NCBI GenBank assembly: GCA_900542055.1
Contig: UQMA01000001.1
Location: 17,655-81,654, forward strand
Direction: 5' to 3'
Source of the DNA: an uncultured Azospirillum sp.
GTDB lineage: Bacteria > Pseudomonadota > Alphaproteobacteria > RF32 > CAG-239
Length of the DNA: 64,000 nt
Made by a program: the position numbers and the translations under genes. The notes beneath the pieces are model-generated. The model was not told the DNA's origin, did not search any database, and saw only the letters and a list, made by a program, of their open reading frames with translations. Shown piece by piece: positions 7,931-15,362 of this stretch; positions within the stretch are counted from its first letter, which is position 1, and each line of letters starts with the position of its first letter.

Positions 7931-8941
7931 ATGTCAAAATTAAAAACATTTCTGCTATCGGCATTTTTATCCGCAAGTTCTTTTCACGGACAAACTGCAA
8001 CTGTTTCCGAAAGCAACAATTCAAATGAAAACGCATCGCCTAAAACTGAAATTGTCAGCAAACCCAAAAAAGATAATTTTGCACAATACCGACAGGCCGA
8101 AAAAATAGCTATTCCAGCGCTCATATTCTTGGAAGGCTGCTCAAATGAAGCCTATCAGGATATGTGCAAAATATGGACAATAGGCATAGGCAACACCAAG
8201 CATCCCAACGGCTCCCCTGTAAAAAAAGGAGATATATTAAAAGATCAGGAAGAAATTAACCGCTACGTTATCAGTCATTTTGAAAAAGAAATCTATCCAT
8301 ACTTGAACAAATATATTAAACGTCCGCTTGCTCCGCATGAAATGGCGGCGGTAATTTGTTTGGCCTATAACTGCGGCGTAGATGCTCTTGGCAGCAATAA
8401 TGCTAGAATAGCCAAAGCCATAAACAGCAAAAATCAAGATGAAATTTCCAAAGCATTTTTAACCAGAGTAGCAACCAAGACAAAAAAATTTTCAAATGGA
8501 CTTGCCATCCGCAGAACCTTGGAATATCTTATTTTCAAAGGTGCGCTTACCGAAAAGGACATTAAACAGTTTTACATCGGAGGTTATGGTAAACTGAATT
8601 ATAAAAACATCACAAAAGTTAAGAAAAATAAAAATTTTTACGGACGGGTTGCCAAAACTGATTTAGCTTGCCTGAATTACATAAAATCCATTTGTTCTCA
8701 ATCTCCTGATCCAAATTTAATATCCAGTATTTCATGGTACGGAGGAGATAAAAAAGTCGGCGAATATATGGAAACACGTCAAGAAGAAAGAATGGTTACC
8801 AATATTTTTGCTCAATGTACCAAAGCGGCTCTGACATATTTACAAAAAAACAAAAAAGAAACAGCGGCAGAAAAAACAATTGCACAAGCCGCAAACATTT
8901 CTTATACCGCTGTTTCAAAAGCTCAGTCAAATATCCGCTAA
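7931..8941 (+). CDS. Secreted GH24 (T4/phage-type) lysozyme-like protein
   Basis: Predicted to cleave the glycan strands of peptidoglycan. A signal peptide (MSKLKTFLLSAFLSASSFHG) is followed by a low-complexity linker and a lysozyme domain with the GH24 triad in E-8-D-5-T spacing: Glu68, Asp77, Thr83, the last within WTIGIGNT. The later family signature GLAIRRTLEYLIF is also present. A C-terminal extension of about 100 residues has no recognised domain. The start at 7931 is chosen over an upstream in-frame codon because GGAGGG lies seven bases before it and a signal peptide begins there. It ends convergently, overlapping the M20 peptidase gene by four bases. No holin or phage genes are near, so it is probably a cellular wall enzyme. 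Confidence 0.82.
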   Translation: MSKLKTFLLSAFLSASSFHGQTATVSESNNSNENASPKTEIVSKPKKDNFAQYRQAEKIAIPALIFLEGCSNEAYQDMCKIWTIGIGNTKHPNGSPVKKGDILKDQEEINRYVISHFEKEIYPYLNKYIKRPLAPHEMAAVICLAYNCGVDALGSNNARIAKAINSKNQDEISKAFLTRVATKTKKFSNGLAIRRTLEYLIFKGALTEKDIKQFYIGGYGKLNYKNITKVKKNKNFYGRVAKTDLACLNYIKSICSQSPDPNLISSISWYGGDKKVGEYMETRQEERMVTNIFAQCTKAALTYLQKNKKETAAEKTIAQAANISYTAVSKAQSNIR

Positions 8942-10038
8942 GCTTTAAACTCTTTCAAAAAGTTTTTTTGAATTTCAGCCAATTGTTCAACACTGTCCCA
9001 TTCGACATATTCGCCTGAAGCATGCATTCCGTCACCGCTACCCGAGTGCATAACGACAACCGAACCTTTTTCGGCAAAAGCGCGCGAATCTGTTGCACCG
9101 CCGATATATTCAAATTCAATGTTTTTATTTATAACATTTTCGGCAATTTTTTTATACTGCAAAATATACTGATTTTTTTCGTCCATAACAACCGGATGAG
9201 AAGCTGTTATAATTTTATATTCCGTCCCCGCAACCAAACAAGAAGACAACTTTTTTTCTAACTCGGTTACCGATGAGTTTTCGGTTAATCTAAAATCAAG
9301 CAAAGCCTCGCAGCTATTAGAAATAACATTGGCAACTTCCCCTCCTTCTATTTTGGCAAAATGCACCGTATCAATCCAAGTATTGTCAGGACGTTTGGTT
9401 TCTTTTGAAAAATAAGGATATAATTTGCGGATATTATTTAAAACCTGCAACATTTTTTCATTAGCATCTACTCCTTCCCAAGGTGTTGATCCATGAGCTT
9501 CCAACCCTTTGGAAATAATTTTAACAAAAACCGGATTTTTACATTTCGCCACGATTTTTGTTATATCGCCTGCAACATCGACATCAAGCACAACTTTGGC
9601 ATTAATTTGCGGATTATCTTGTAAAAAGGCATCTAAACCAAAACTGCCTTTTTCTTCATCAGTTGAAAGCAAAACACCGAAATTCAGCGGAAGATTTTGT
9701 TTGATGGTATATTCAAGCGAATTTAGACCGACAGCAGCAAAAGACTTCATATCAAGAGTTCCTCTGCCGTAAATTTTATTATTTTCTTCTCTGGGAACAA
9801 ACATATTGTCAGCAGCGGGAACCACATCTAAATGACCGACAACCAATACGTCAAAATTCATTCCTTCATGGTTTGAAAGCAGTAAAACCGGCGCCAATTT
9901 ATCTTTTTGATATAATGTACGGCAAATCTCATTGCCGAATAATCCCTGCACATATTCAAGACAACGGTTTATTTCCGATAAATTTCCGGTTTCGGTACGA
10001 AACTTTATTAAATTTTCAGCAATTTTTTTAAGCTCCAT
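8938..10038 (-). CDS. M20-family metallopeptidase (acetylornithine deacetylase / succinyl-DAP desuccinylase type)
   Basis: A zinc amidohydrolase or dipeptidase of the ArgE/DapE/CPG2 group. The metal site is visible as GHLDVVP, then GRGTLDMKS, TDEEKGSFG and, near the C-terminus, MHSGSGDGMHASGEYV with the last histidine ligand. The lid domain has the SKGLEAHGSTPWEGVDA stretch typical of the family. Length (366) fits ArgE/DapE. The substrate cannot be fixed from sequence alone: DapE, ArgE and broad dipeptidases share these motifs, and no lysine or arginine genes adjoin. It faces the GH24 gene tail to tail and is divergent from the SH3b gene. Confidence 0.88.
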   Translation of the reverse strand: MELKKIAENLIKFRTETGNLSEINRCLEYVQGLFGNEICRTLYQKDKLAPVLLLSNHEGMNFDVLVVGHLDVVPAADNMFVPREENNKIYGRGTLDMKSFAAVGLNSLEYTIKQNLPLNFGVLLSTDEEKGSFGLDAFLQDNPQINAKVVLDVDVAGDITKIVAKCKNPVFVKIISKGLEAHGSTPWEGVDANEKMLQVLNNIRKLYPYFSKETKRPDNTWIDTVHFAKIEGGEVANVISNSCEALLDFRLTENSSVTELEKKLSSCLVAGTEYKIITASHPVVMDEKNQYILQYKKIAENVINKNIEFEYIGGATDSRAFAEKGSVVVMHSGSGDGMHASGEYVEWDSVEQLAEIQKNFLKEFKA

Positions 10039-10124
10039 TTTTTTCCTCCCTTTTACTTTTTATTCATCATATTGAACTATGTTTATCCTAATTGTAATAA
10101 GAAAAAATTAATGAGGAAAAATAA

Positions 10125-10625
10125 ATGAAAAGATTTTGCCTGATATTGTTAGCGCTCGTATATTTCGTTTGTCCGGCCTTTGCACAGGAAGAAGACGGAG
10201 ATACAGGCCACAATTTACCGCGAATGGCATCTTTTCGCTCCAATCACATCAACGCGCGTTCCGGTCCCGGATCACGCTATCCCATTGAATGGATTTACAA
10301 ACAAAAAAACGCTCCTGTCGAAATTATTGCCGAATTTGAATTATGGCGAAAAATCAAAGATTGGGAAGGCGCTGAAACTTGGGTGCATAAAGCCATGTTG
10401 ACCAATAAACGCTGGATAAAAATGACTAAAAAGGAAACCGCAAACATATATGCTAAACCGCAATCGGATTCACGTATTATAGCAAAAGTTGAGGATCAGG
10501 TTATCGGCAAAATTGAAAAATGCCCCGAACAAAAGGATTTTTGCCTGATCAAATTTTCAGAATTTGAAGGATGGGTAAACCGCAACGATTTCTACGGTGT
10601 TTATCCAAACGAAACCATAAACTAA
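10125..10625 (+). CDS. Secreted SH3-like (SH3b) domain protein
   Basis: A 166-residue exported protein. The signal peptide (MKRFCLILLALVYFVCPAFA) is followed by a bacterial SH3 domain with the family's NARSGPGSRYPIEW motif (about residues 43-56), and then a second, weaker SH3-like repeat (IYAKPQSDSRIIAKVEDQVIG). Such domains usually bind peptidoglycan or metal-stabilised cell-wall peptides. A Cys pair (KCPEQKDFC) could form a disulfide in the periplasm. Fifteen bases separate it from the following ATPase gene, so the pair is probably co-transcribed. The role of the protein itself is unknown. Confidence 0.8.
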   Translation: MKRFCLILLALVYFVCPAFAQEEDGDTGHNLPRMASFRSNHINARSGPGSRYPIEWIYKQKNAPVEIIAEFELWRKIKDWEGAETWVHKAMLTNKRWIKMTKKETANIYAKPQSDSRIIAKVEDQVIGKIEKCPEQKDFCLIKFSEFEGWVNRNDFYGVYPNETIN

Positions 10626-10640
10626 TTTGCGAGAAAACCT

Positions 10641-11615
10641 ATGACCACTATTAACGAAATTGATTTTTCAGATATTTATATCACACCGGATCACACGGCA
10701 TACATTCCCGACAACCGCACGCCGAACGGCTTAACGCGGTTAAAAGCAGATGATTTCAGTTATTTTTTTGAAAAAATTGAAAAAAATTATGATGGACAAA
10801 ACCCGAGTTATTCTATTTTATACAATAAAATATTTTACCGTATTGAACGCAGTATGACAATATACGGCGTTCAATATTGCGCACGAAAAATGCCTCGAGA
10901 AGTGCCTGGTTTTTCAAATTTAGGTTTTCCTTTAGAATTAAGAAAATATTTGCTTTCACTCAGCAACACGGCCGGCCTTATTTTATGGTCAGGTCCTACC
11001 GGAGCCGGCAAAACCACCGCTATTTCATCATTGATGAAAGAATATTTGGTAACCGAAGGAGGTTTTGCCTACACAATCGAAGATCCGTCCGAAATGCCTT
11101 TAGACGGCACTTATAATGCTGTTAACGGAAGTTTAGGATTGTGCAAGCAAACGCAGCCGGTCAACGGCAATTGGGGAGAATGCCTGAAATCGGCGCTCCG
11201 TTCTAAACCGCGCTTTATTATGGTCGGCGAAATCCGTACTCCCGATACAGCCAGTGAGGTTTTGCGTGCTTGTACTTCAGGACACTTGGTTTTATCAAGT
11301 ATTCACGCCAACAATGTTGCCGATGCAATCAACTCCGTAATCAAATACGCTGCCTCAACCGGTATGACCGAAGAACTCGCTTATGACTTGTTTTCGCGCG
11401 GCATGCTGGCCGTTTTGCACCAAACTCTTTCAGGAATAAAAAATAAAATGCCGCAAGTCAGCTACTTATTTGCTAATCCTGATACCACACAAGGCGATCA
11501 GGTTCGCGCTATTATCAAAACCGGAAAGCTGAATCTTGCGACTTCTATCGATACACAGCGTAGCCGTTTGAGTTTAGGCAAAGAACTCTTCCCAAAACTA
11601 CATGTAACAGACTAG
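10641..11615 (+). CDS. Orphan type II/IV secretion-type ATPase (PilT/GspE/DotB-like)
   Basis: A RecA-fold motor ATPase of the secretion superfamily. Walker A is GPTGAGKTT at about residues 118-126, the Asp box is TIEDPSEM, Walker B is RFIMVGEIRTPDTASEV, and the His box is GHLVLSSIHANN. The N-terminal domain (about 95 residues) is short, as in PilT or DotB rather than full GspE, and the C-terminal zinc region of GspE is missing. No pilin, secretin or platform gene is nearby; a prepilin peptidase lies 33 kb away. The final four bases overlap the convergent thioredoxin-like gene. It may be the motor of a dispersed secretion or pilus apparatus; the specific system is not known. Confidence 0.85.
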   Translation: MTTINEIDFSDIYITPDHTAYIPDNRTPNGLTRLKADDFSYFFEKIEKNYDGQNPSYSILYNKIFYRIERSMTIYGVQYCARKMPREVPGFSNLGFPLELRKYLLSLSNTAGLILWSGPTGAGKTTAISSLMKEYLVTEGGFAYTIEDPSEMPLDGTYNAVNGSLGLCKQTQPVNGNWGECLKSALRSKPRFIMVGEIRTPDTASEVLRACTSGHLVLSSIHANNVADAINSVIKYAASTGMTEELAYDLFSRGMLAVLHQTLSGIKNKMPQVSYLFANPDTTQGDQVRAIIKTGKLNLATSIDTQRSRLSLGKELFPKLHVTD

Positions 11616-12145
11616 CCTTTTTCAGCTTTAAGCTGATACATATATTCGATAACATCATCGCTGTCCCATCTAACACTGCCGCGAATACGCCCTATTTCTT
11701 GGCTTTCGCGGCTGACTAATACGCTCACCGGCGATGAAAAAATCCCCAATGCCGAAGCCAGCTGCTCTTTTTCATCCACATAAATTTCAAGATTATCTGC
11801 CTCGAACCGCTGCAAAAAGCGATGTTGCTCATCAAAACCGCCGTTCCACTCTCCTTTAGGCGAAATCATAATAACTCTGATACCGTCATTACGGGTTTTC
11901 TTCGAAAAACTGCTGAGGCTTTTAAGCTCTTTAATACAAGGCAAACAATAACGCGACCAAAAAACCGCTATAACAAAGTTTCCGGAAAAACTATCCAATT
12001 TTACCTTGTTTCCGCTCTCTCCGATAATTTCCTTTTGAGGAACATCACGTGAAAATGCGTAAATATTAGCCTTATCTTTGGCGGCGGCATTTACCGCAAA
12101 AACCAAAAATAATAAAATCAGCGCTATTTTTATATTTATTTTCAT
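11612..12145 (-). CDS. TlpA/ResA-like periplasmic thioredoxin-fold protein
   Basis: A probable envelope thiol-disulfide oxidoreductase. A signal peptide (KIALILLFLVFAVNAAA) leads into a thioredoxin fold with the redox motif CLPC (Cys67, Cys70) in FWSRYCLPCIKEL and the cis-proline loop SSPVSVL. The inserted FDEQHRFLQRF segment between the active site and the cis-proline is typical of the TlpA group. TlpA-like proteins reduce apocytochromes or copper-site precursors in other bacteria; no cytochrome genes are nearby. It overlaps the ATPase gene tail to tail by four bases, so the two are not in one operon. Confidence 0.85.
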   Translation of the reverse strand: MKINIKIALILLFLVFAVNAAAKDKANIYAFSRDVPQKEIIGESGNKVKLDSFSGNFVIAVFWSRYCLPCIKELKSLSSFSKKTRNDGIRVIMISPKGEWNGGFDEQHRFLQRFEADNLEIYVDEKEQLASALGIFSSPVSVLVSRESQEIGRIRGSVRWDSDDVIEYMYQLKAEKG

Positions 12146-12243
12146 CTTTTATTTAATAACTGTGTTTTATTTTTTGTATTTAATCTGTTTTAGGATAATA
12201 TATAGCCATTACCGAAAAACATACAAGCAAAAGGTAAAAAAAT

Positions 12244-12378
12244 ATGCAGAAACTGAATCAGATTGTATTGGCTGTTTTACTAATTGCAGCAGTTATAACC
12301 ACAAGCAGCTGTGGCAAAATCTCCGCTCCTTCGGCTATTGAAGGCAGCGGTTATCCTCACAGTTATCCGCGCAACTAA
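12244..12378 (+). CDS. LptM-like mini-lipoprotein
   Basis: A 44-residue frame with an AAAGG ribosome-binding site about nine bases upstream. The first 22 residues are a hydrophobic export signal ending in TTSSC, a plausible lipobox, and the mature part begins CGK and ends in a proline/tyrosine-rich tail (SGYPHSYPRN). Small outer-membrane lipoproteins that begin CG and end with YPR-type motifs occur in alphaproteobacteria and resemble LptM (YifL), which assists LptD oxidation in enterobacteria. The canonical CGxKGPL core is not preserved (CGKISAPS), so the assignment is tentative. Twelve bases separate it from the vWA gene; it may be the first gene of that transcript. Confidence 0.5.
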   Translation: MQKLNQIVLAVLLIAAVITTSSCGKISAPSAIEGSGYPHSYPRN

Positions 12379-12390
12379 GGATTAGTACCG

Positions 12391-13083
12391 ATGAGTGCAG
12401 AAAACAATTTTATTGACGAAATGATACCATATGTCGAATTTGCCGACAATGCCAATGAACGAACACCATGCGTTTTGGTGTTGGATTGTTCAGGCTCAAT
12501 GCGGGGAGAACCCATAAAACAGCTTAACGTCGGATTGAAAGCTTTGGAACGCGAACTGAAAGAAGACATTGATGCCAGTTCCCGTGTTCAGCTCTTAATT
12601 ATAAAAGCTTTCGGCAAAGACGAAACCGAAGTGTCATCAGATTGGATTGACGCCATGAATTTTACCGCTCCGGAAATGGTAGCCGGCGGATTAACTCCTC
12701 TCGGCAAAGCTATGGAATTGGCTTTACAAAAAATAGAAGAACAAAAATGCCTCTACGACAGCTGCGGTATTACTTCAAAACGCCCTTGGATTTTTTTAAT
12801 CAGCGATGGAGAACCGACTGACTATGACTGGGAATCGGTTGCAAAAAAATGCTGTCAGGCACAAAAAAACAAAAAAGTAGTTATCCATGCTGTTGGCACT
12901 GAAGGAGCAAATCTTGAAAAATTGGCAAAATTCTCATTAATTTCGCCCAAAAGACTCAGCGGACTGAAATTTACGGAATTTTTCTTATGGTTGAGCCGCA
13001 GTGTATCCTGCATTTCAAAAGCGGCTCCAAATGCCTCTGATTTATTGGACGATACCGGAAATTGGGATGAAGAACAACACTAA
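12391..13083 (+). CDS. TerY-type von Willebrand factor A domain protein
   Basis: A cytosolic vWA protein of the TerY group. The MIDAS metal site is intact: DCSGS (Asp32, Ser34, Ser36), the threonine in GGLTPLG (about residue 101) and the aspartate in ISDGEPTDYDW. No signal peptide or membrane segment is present; the size (230) is normal for TerY. The next gene starts inside its last codons (13067) and encodes a PP2C phosphatase, followed by a kinase, forming the three-gene set described from comparative genomics as the TerY phosphorylation triad of tellurite-resistance-linked stress systems. Its partner in signalling is presumably phosphorylated by the kinase; that is inference from the family. 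Confidence 0.9.
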   Translation: MSAENNFIDEMIPYVEFADNANERTPCVLVLDCSGSMRGEPIKQLNVGLKALERELKEDIDASSRVQLLIIKAFGKDETEVSSDWIDAMNFTAPEMVAGGLTPLGKAMELALQKIEEQKCLYDSCGITSKRPWIFLISDGEPTDYDWESVAKKCCQAQKNKKVVIHAVGTEGANLEKLAKFSLISPKRLSGLKFTEFFLWLSRSVSCISKAAPNASDLLDDTGNWDEEQH

Positions 13084-13819
13084 TAATCACATAAAAGTAT
13101 TGTCGGCCTGCGTCACCGGACCTATGCATAAAATCAGGCAAATGCCTTGTCAGGATTATTGCCGCCATTCAACTCGAGGCGATAATTTTGTCGCCGTGCT
13201 CTCCGACGGCGCCGGTTCCGCAAAATATGGACGCATCGGTGCAAAAATACTTTGTGATACCTTAATAGACCTTTTGCCCAATGTTCCTTTCCGCGATATA
13301 AAAACCTCAATTATAAATTCCGTTGAAGTTGCCCGTGAAAAACTTTTATTTCATCGCCTGAATTCGCGCAACAATCATCGCGGACTGATGGCTTTTTCGG
13401 CAACTTTAGTCGGAGTTGTTTATCATAAAAACCACGGTATATTTTTTCATATAGGGGACGGAGCCGCATTAGCTTTTACGGGCAGCAATTTTTCCGAATA
13501 TGTAGCTTCCAAACCCGAAAATGGTATTTTTTCCTGCGAAACATATTTTTACACAATGGATGATTGGCGCGACTGCCTACGTTTTACAACTTTCGAAAAA
13601 GCTCACACCATAATGATGATGAGTGACGGAGTAACCGGATTTTCATTTTCCTCCGACTATAAAAACATAGAACCGCGTTTTTTGTTGCCGATAGACAGAT
13701 TTTTAAGTAAAGAACCTATAAAAAGCCGCGCCCGCCGCGCATTATACAACACGCTCGGCACACCGCAGGCACAAAAAATAAATCCCGATGATAAAACATT
13801 TTTGTGGGCAAAACTATGA
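13067..13819 (+). CDS. PP2C-family serine/threonine phosphatase (TerY-P triad)
   Basis: A 250-residue PPM-type phosphatase. Metal-binding motifs are visible: QD at residues 29-30, SDGAG with Asp47-Gly48, HIGDG in the middle of the fold, and MSDGVTGF in the last third. It removes phosphate from Ser/Thr using two metal ions. The start at 13067 (MKNNTNNHIK) is chosen because it overlaps the end of the vWA gene, has a GGAAATTGGG ribosome-binding region, and opens directly into the domain; the longer upstream reading frame is only vWA coding sequence in another frame. It overlaps the next gene (ATGA at 13816-13819), so the three products are translationally coupled. Confidence 0.9.
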   Translation: MKNNTNNHIKVLSACVTGPMHKIRQMPCQDYCRHSTRGDNFVAVLSDGAGSAKYGRIGAKILCDTLIDLLPNVPFRDIKTSIINSVEVAREKLLFHRLNSRNNHRGLMAFSATLVGVVYHKNHGIFFHIGDGAALAFTGSNFSEYVASKPENGIFSCETYFYTMDDWRDCLRFTTFEKAHTIMMMSDGVTGFSFSSDYKNIEPRFLLPIDRFLSKEPIKSRARRALYNTLGTPQAQKINPDDKTFLWAKL

Positions 13820-15294
13820 ACGGACAGGAAATAAAATATAATGCCGTTTACGGAGACGGTTCTTTTGAACAAATTACTCTGGGCGAGCTGATCAACAAAG
13901 GCGGCGCCGCCGGAAAAATTGTTGAAGTGAAAGAACACCCGCAACTGGTTGCAAAAATTTTTCACAGCTTAGCCAAAAGCAGCACCAACCGCGAAAAACT
14001 GCAAGCTATGCTGCTCAACCGTCCGGCTTTTTCGCCGGCTTTGAAAAACGGCAAAGAATTTTTGGCCGATGACGGAAAAAAATATATTCAAATTGCATGG
14101 CCGGAAGCTATTCTGGAAAATGAAGAAGGGTTTTGCGTCGGCTATTTAATGCCTCGCATTGAACTGAATCGTGCCGCCTCATTAGACCATTTTATGCAGC
14201 GCGCAACCAGACAAAAACTAAAACTTCCGGAAAATTACGAATATCGGATTCGCATCGCCTGCAATCTAAGTTCCATGGTCGCTGCATTACATGAAAAAGG
14301 ACATTATATTGTCGATTTAAAACCTTCAAACGTTTATGTTTATAAAGAAAGTATGCTTATTTCCATGCTCGATTGCGATGGTTTTTCGATTTTGGGCGAC
14401 AAAGCACGTTATCCTGCCGAATTTGTAAGCGAAGAATATATCTGCCCCGAAGGCATGGAACAGGGATGTGACGAAATGGGAGAAGAGCAGGATAAATTTG
14501 CTCTGGCTGTAATTATCTTCAAACTTCTGAATAATGGTATTCACCCTTTTTCGGGAACGCCGCGCAAAAACAATTCCGCCCCTCTGACCATACAGGAAAG
14601 AATAGCGCAAAATCATTATGCTTATGGTTCATGGGCTGATTTATATCAGGCTCCGCATCCATATTCCATCCATGATTATTTTGCAAAAGACACCCTCGAA
14701 CTTTTTGATCGCGCCTTTGTCCGCGGTCTCAAGCGTCCGAGCGCACAGGAATGGGAACAGCACCTGCGGAAACTGATAGCCAATCTGCGCCACTGTAAAA
14801 AGAACCGCAACCACGTTTATTTTACTTCCAAAGGCTGCGGGTTGTGCATAATGGAAGAAAAAATAAAAGCCAATCTCAGCGATATAAAAAAACAATTTCA
14901 AAATCCCAAAACTGTACGCGGCATGGCCGTTGACAATTTGACACCTGAAAAAATAGCACAAAACAAAAACTTACAGCTAAAAAAACTTAAAACAGTCAAT
15001 CAAATAAGCGCTGTTGTCATCGTGCTTTATATGATATTTTGGACTATGCTTTATCCGATACTCAGTCCGATTGCCTCCCAAATAGTTCACTTGGGCTTCG
15101 GATTGCAAATGATTTGTTTTATTTTGCTCATGAGCTTTATATATCACGGATTAAAAAAATTTTCCACCAGAGTACCTTTGTTGAGCCATCCGGCCGTAAC
15201 GGCAGCATTATTTGTTTATTCGCTGTTTTGCACAGTCATAACTTTATTGGCTATAAACGACCTTCCCGTTGAAATGTTGATGTTAACAAAATAA
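13816..15294 (+). CDS. Membrane-anchored protein kinase-like protein (TerY-P triad)
   Basis: A 492-residue protein with an N-terminal kinase fold and a membrane-spanning C-terminus. Kinase elements: the ATP-binding lysine in LVAKIF (Lys47), the catalytic loop YIVDLKPSNVYV (Asp167, Lys169, Asn172), and a variant DFG element DCDGF (about 186-190) in place of DFG. A Cys pair (KGCGLC, about residue 340) follows the kinase core. Three or four hydrophobic segments between about residues 398 and 490 would anchor it in the inner membrane with the kinase inside. The ATGA overlap with the PP2C gene shows coupling. The kinase probably opposes the phosphatase on the vWA protein or a shared client. Confidence 0.87.
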   Translation: MNGQEIKYNAVYGDGSFEQITLGELINKGGAAGKIVEVKEHPQLVAKIFHSLAKSSTNREKLQAMLLNRPAFSPALKNGKEFLADDGKKYIQIAWPEAILENEEGFCVGYLMPRIELNRAASLDHFMQRATRQKLKLPENYEYRIRIACNLSSMVAALHEKGHYIVDLKPSNVYVYKESMLISMLDCDGFSILGDKARYPAEFVSEEYICPEGMEQGCDEMGEEQDKFALAVIIFKLLNNGIHPFSGTPRKNNSAPLTIQERIAQNHYAYGSWADLYQAPHPYSIHDYFAKDTLELFDRAFVRGLKRPSAQEWEQHLRKLIANLRHCKKNRNHVYFTSKGCGLCIMEEKIKANLSDIKKQFQNPKTVRGMAVDNLTPEKIAQNKNLQLKKLKTVNQISAVVIVLYMIFWTMLYPILSPIASQIVHLGFGLQMICFILLMSFIYHGLKKFSTRVPLLSHPAVTAALFVYSLFCTVITLLAINDLPVEMLMLTK

Positions 15295-15362
15295 ATATAT
15301 GCAAAAGCAATAATTTGTGTTATATTCCGCAACGTTGTATAAAATTATGAAAGGTAAAAACT

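Noticed and set aside
7931..8941. GH24-like gene as evidence of a prophage
   Set aside because: No integrase, terminase, portal, tail or holin gene occurs anywhere near; the product has its own signal peptide.
15315..15343. TTGTGT-N17-TATAAA promoter of the nitronate-monooxygenase-like gene
   Set aside because: The predicted start of transcription would fall on the ribosome-binding site, leaving almost no leader.
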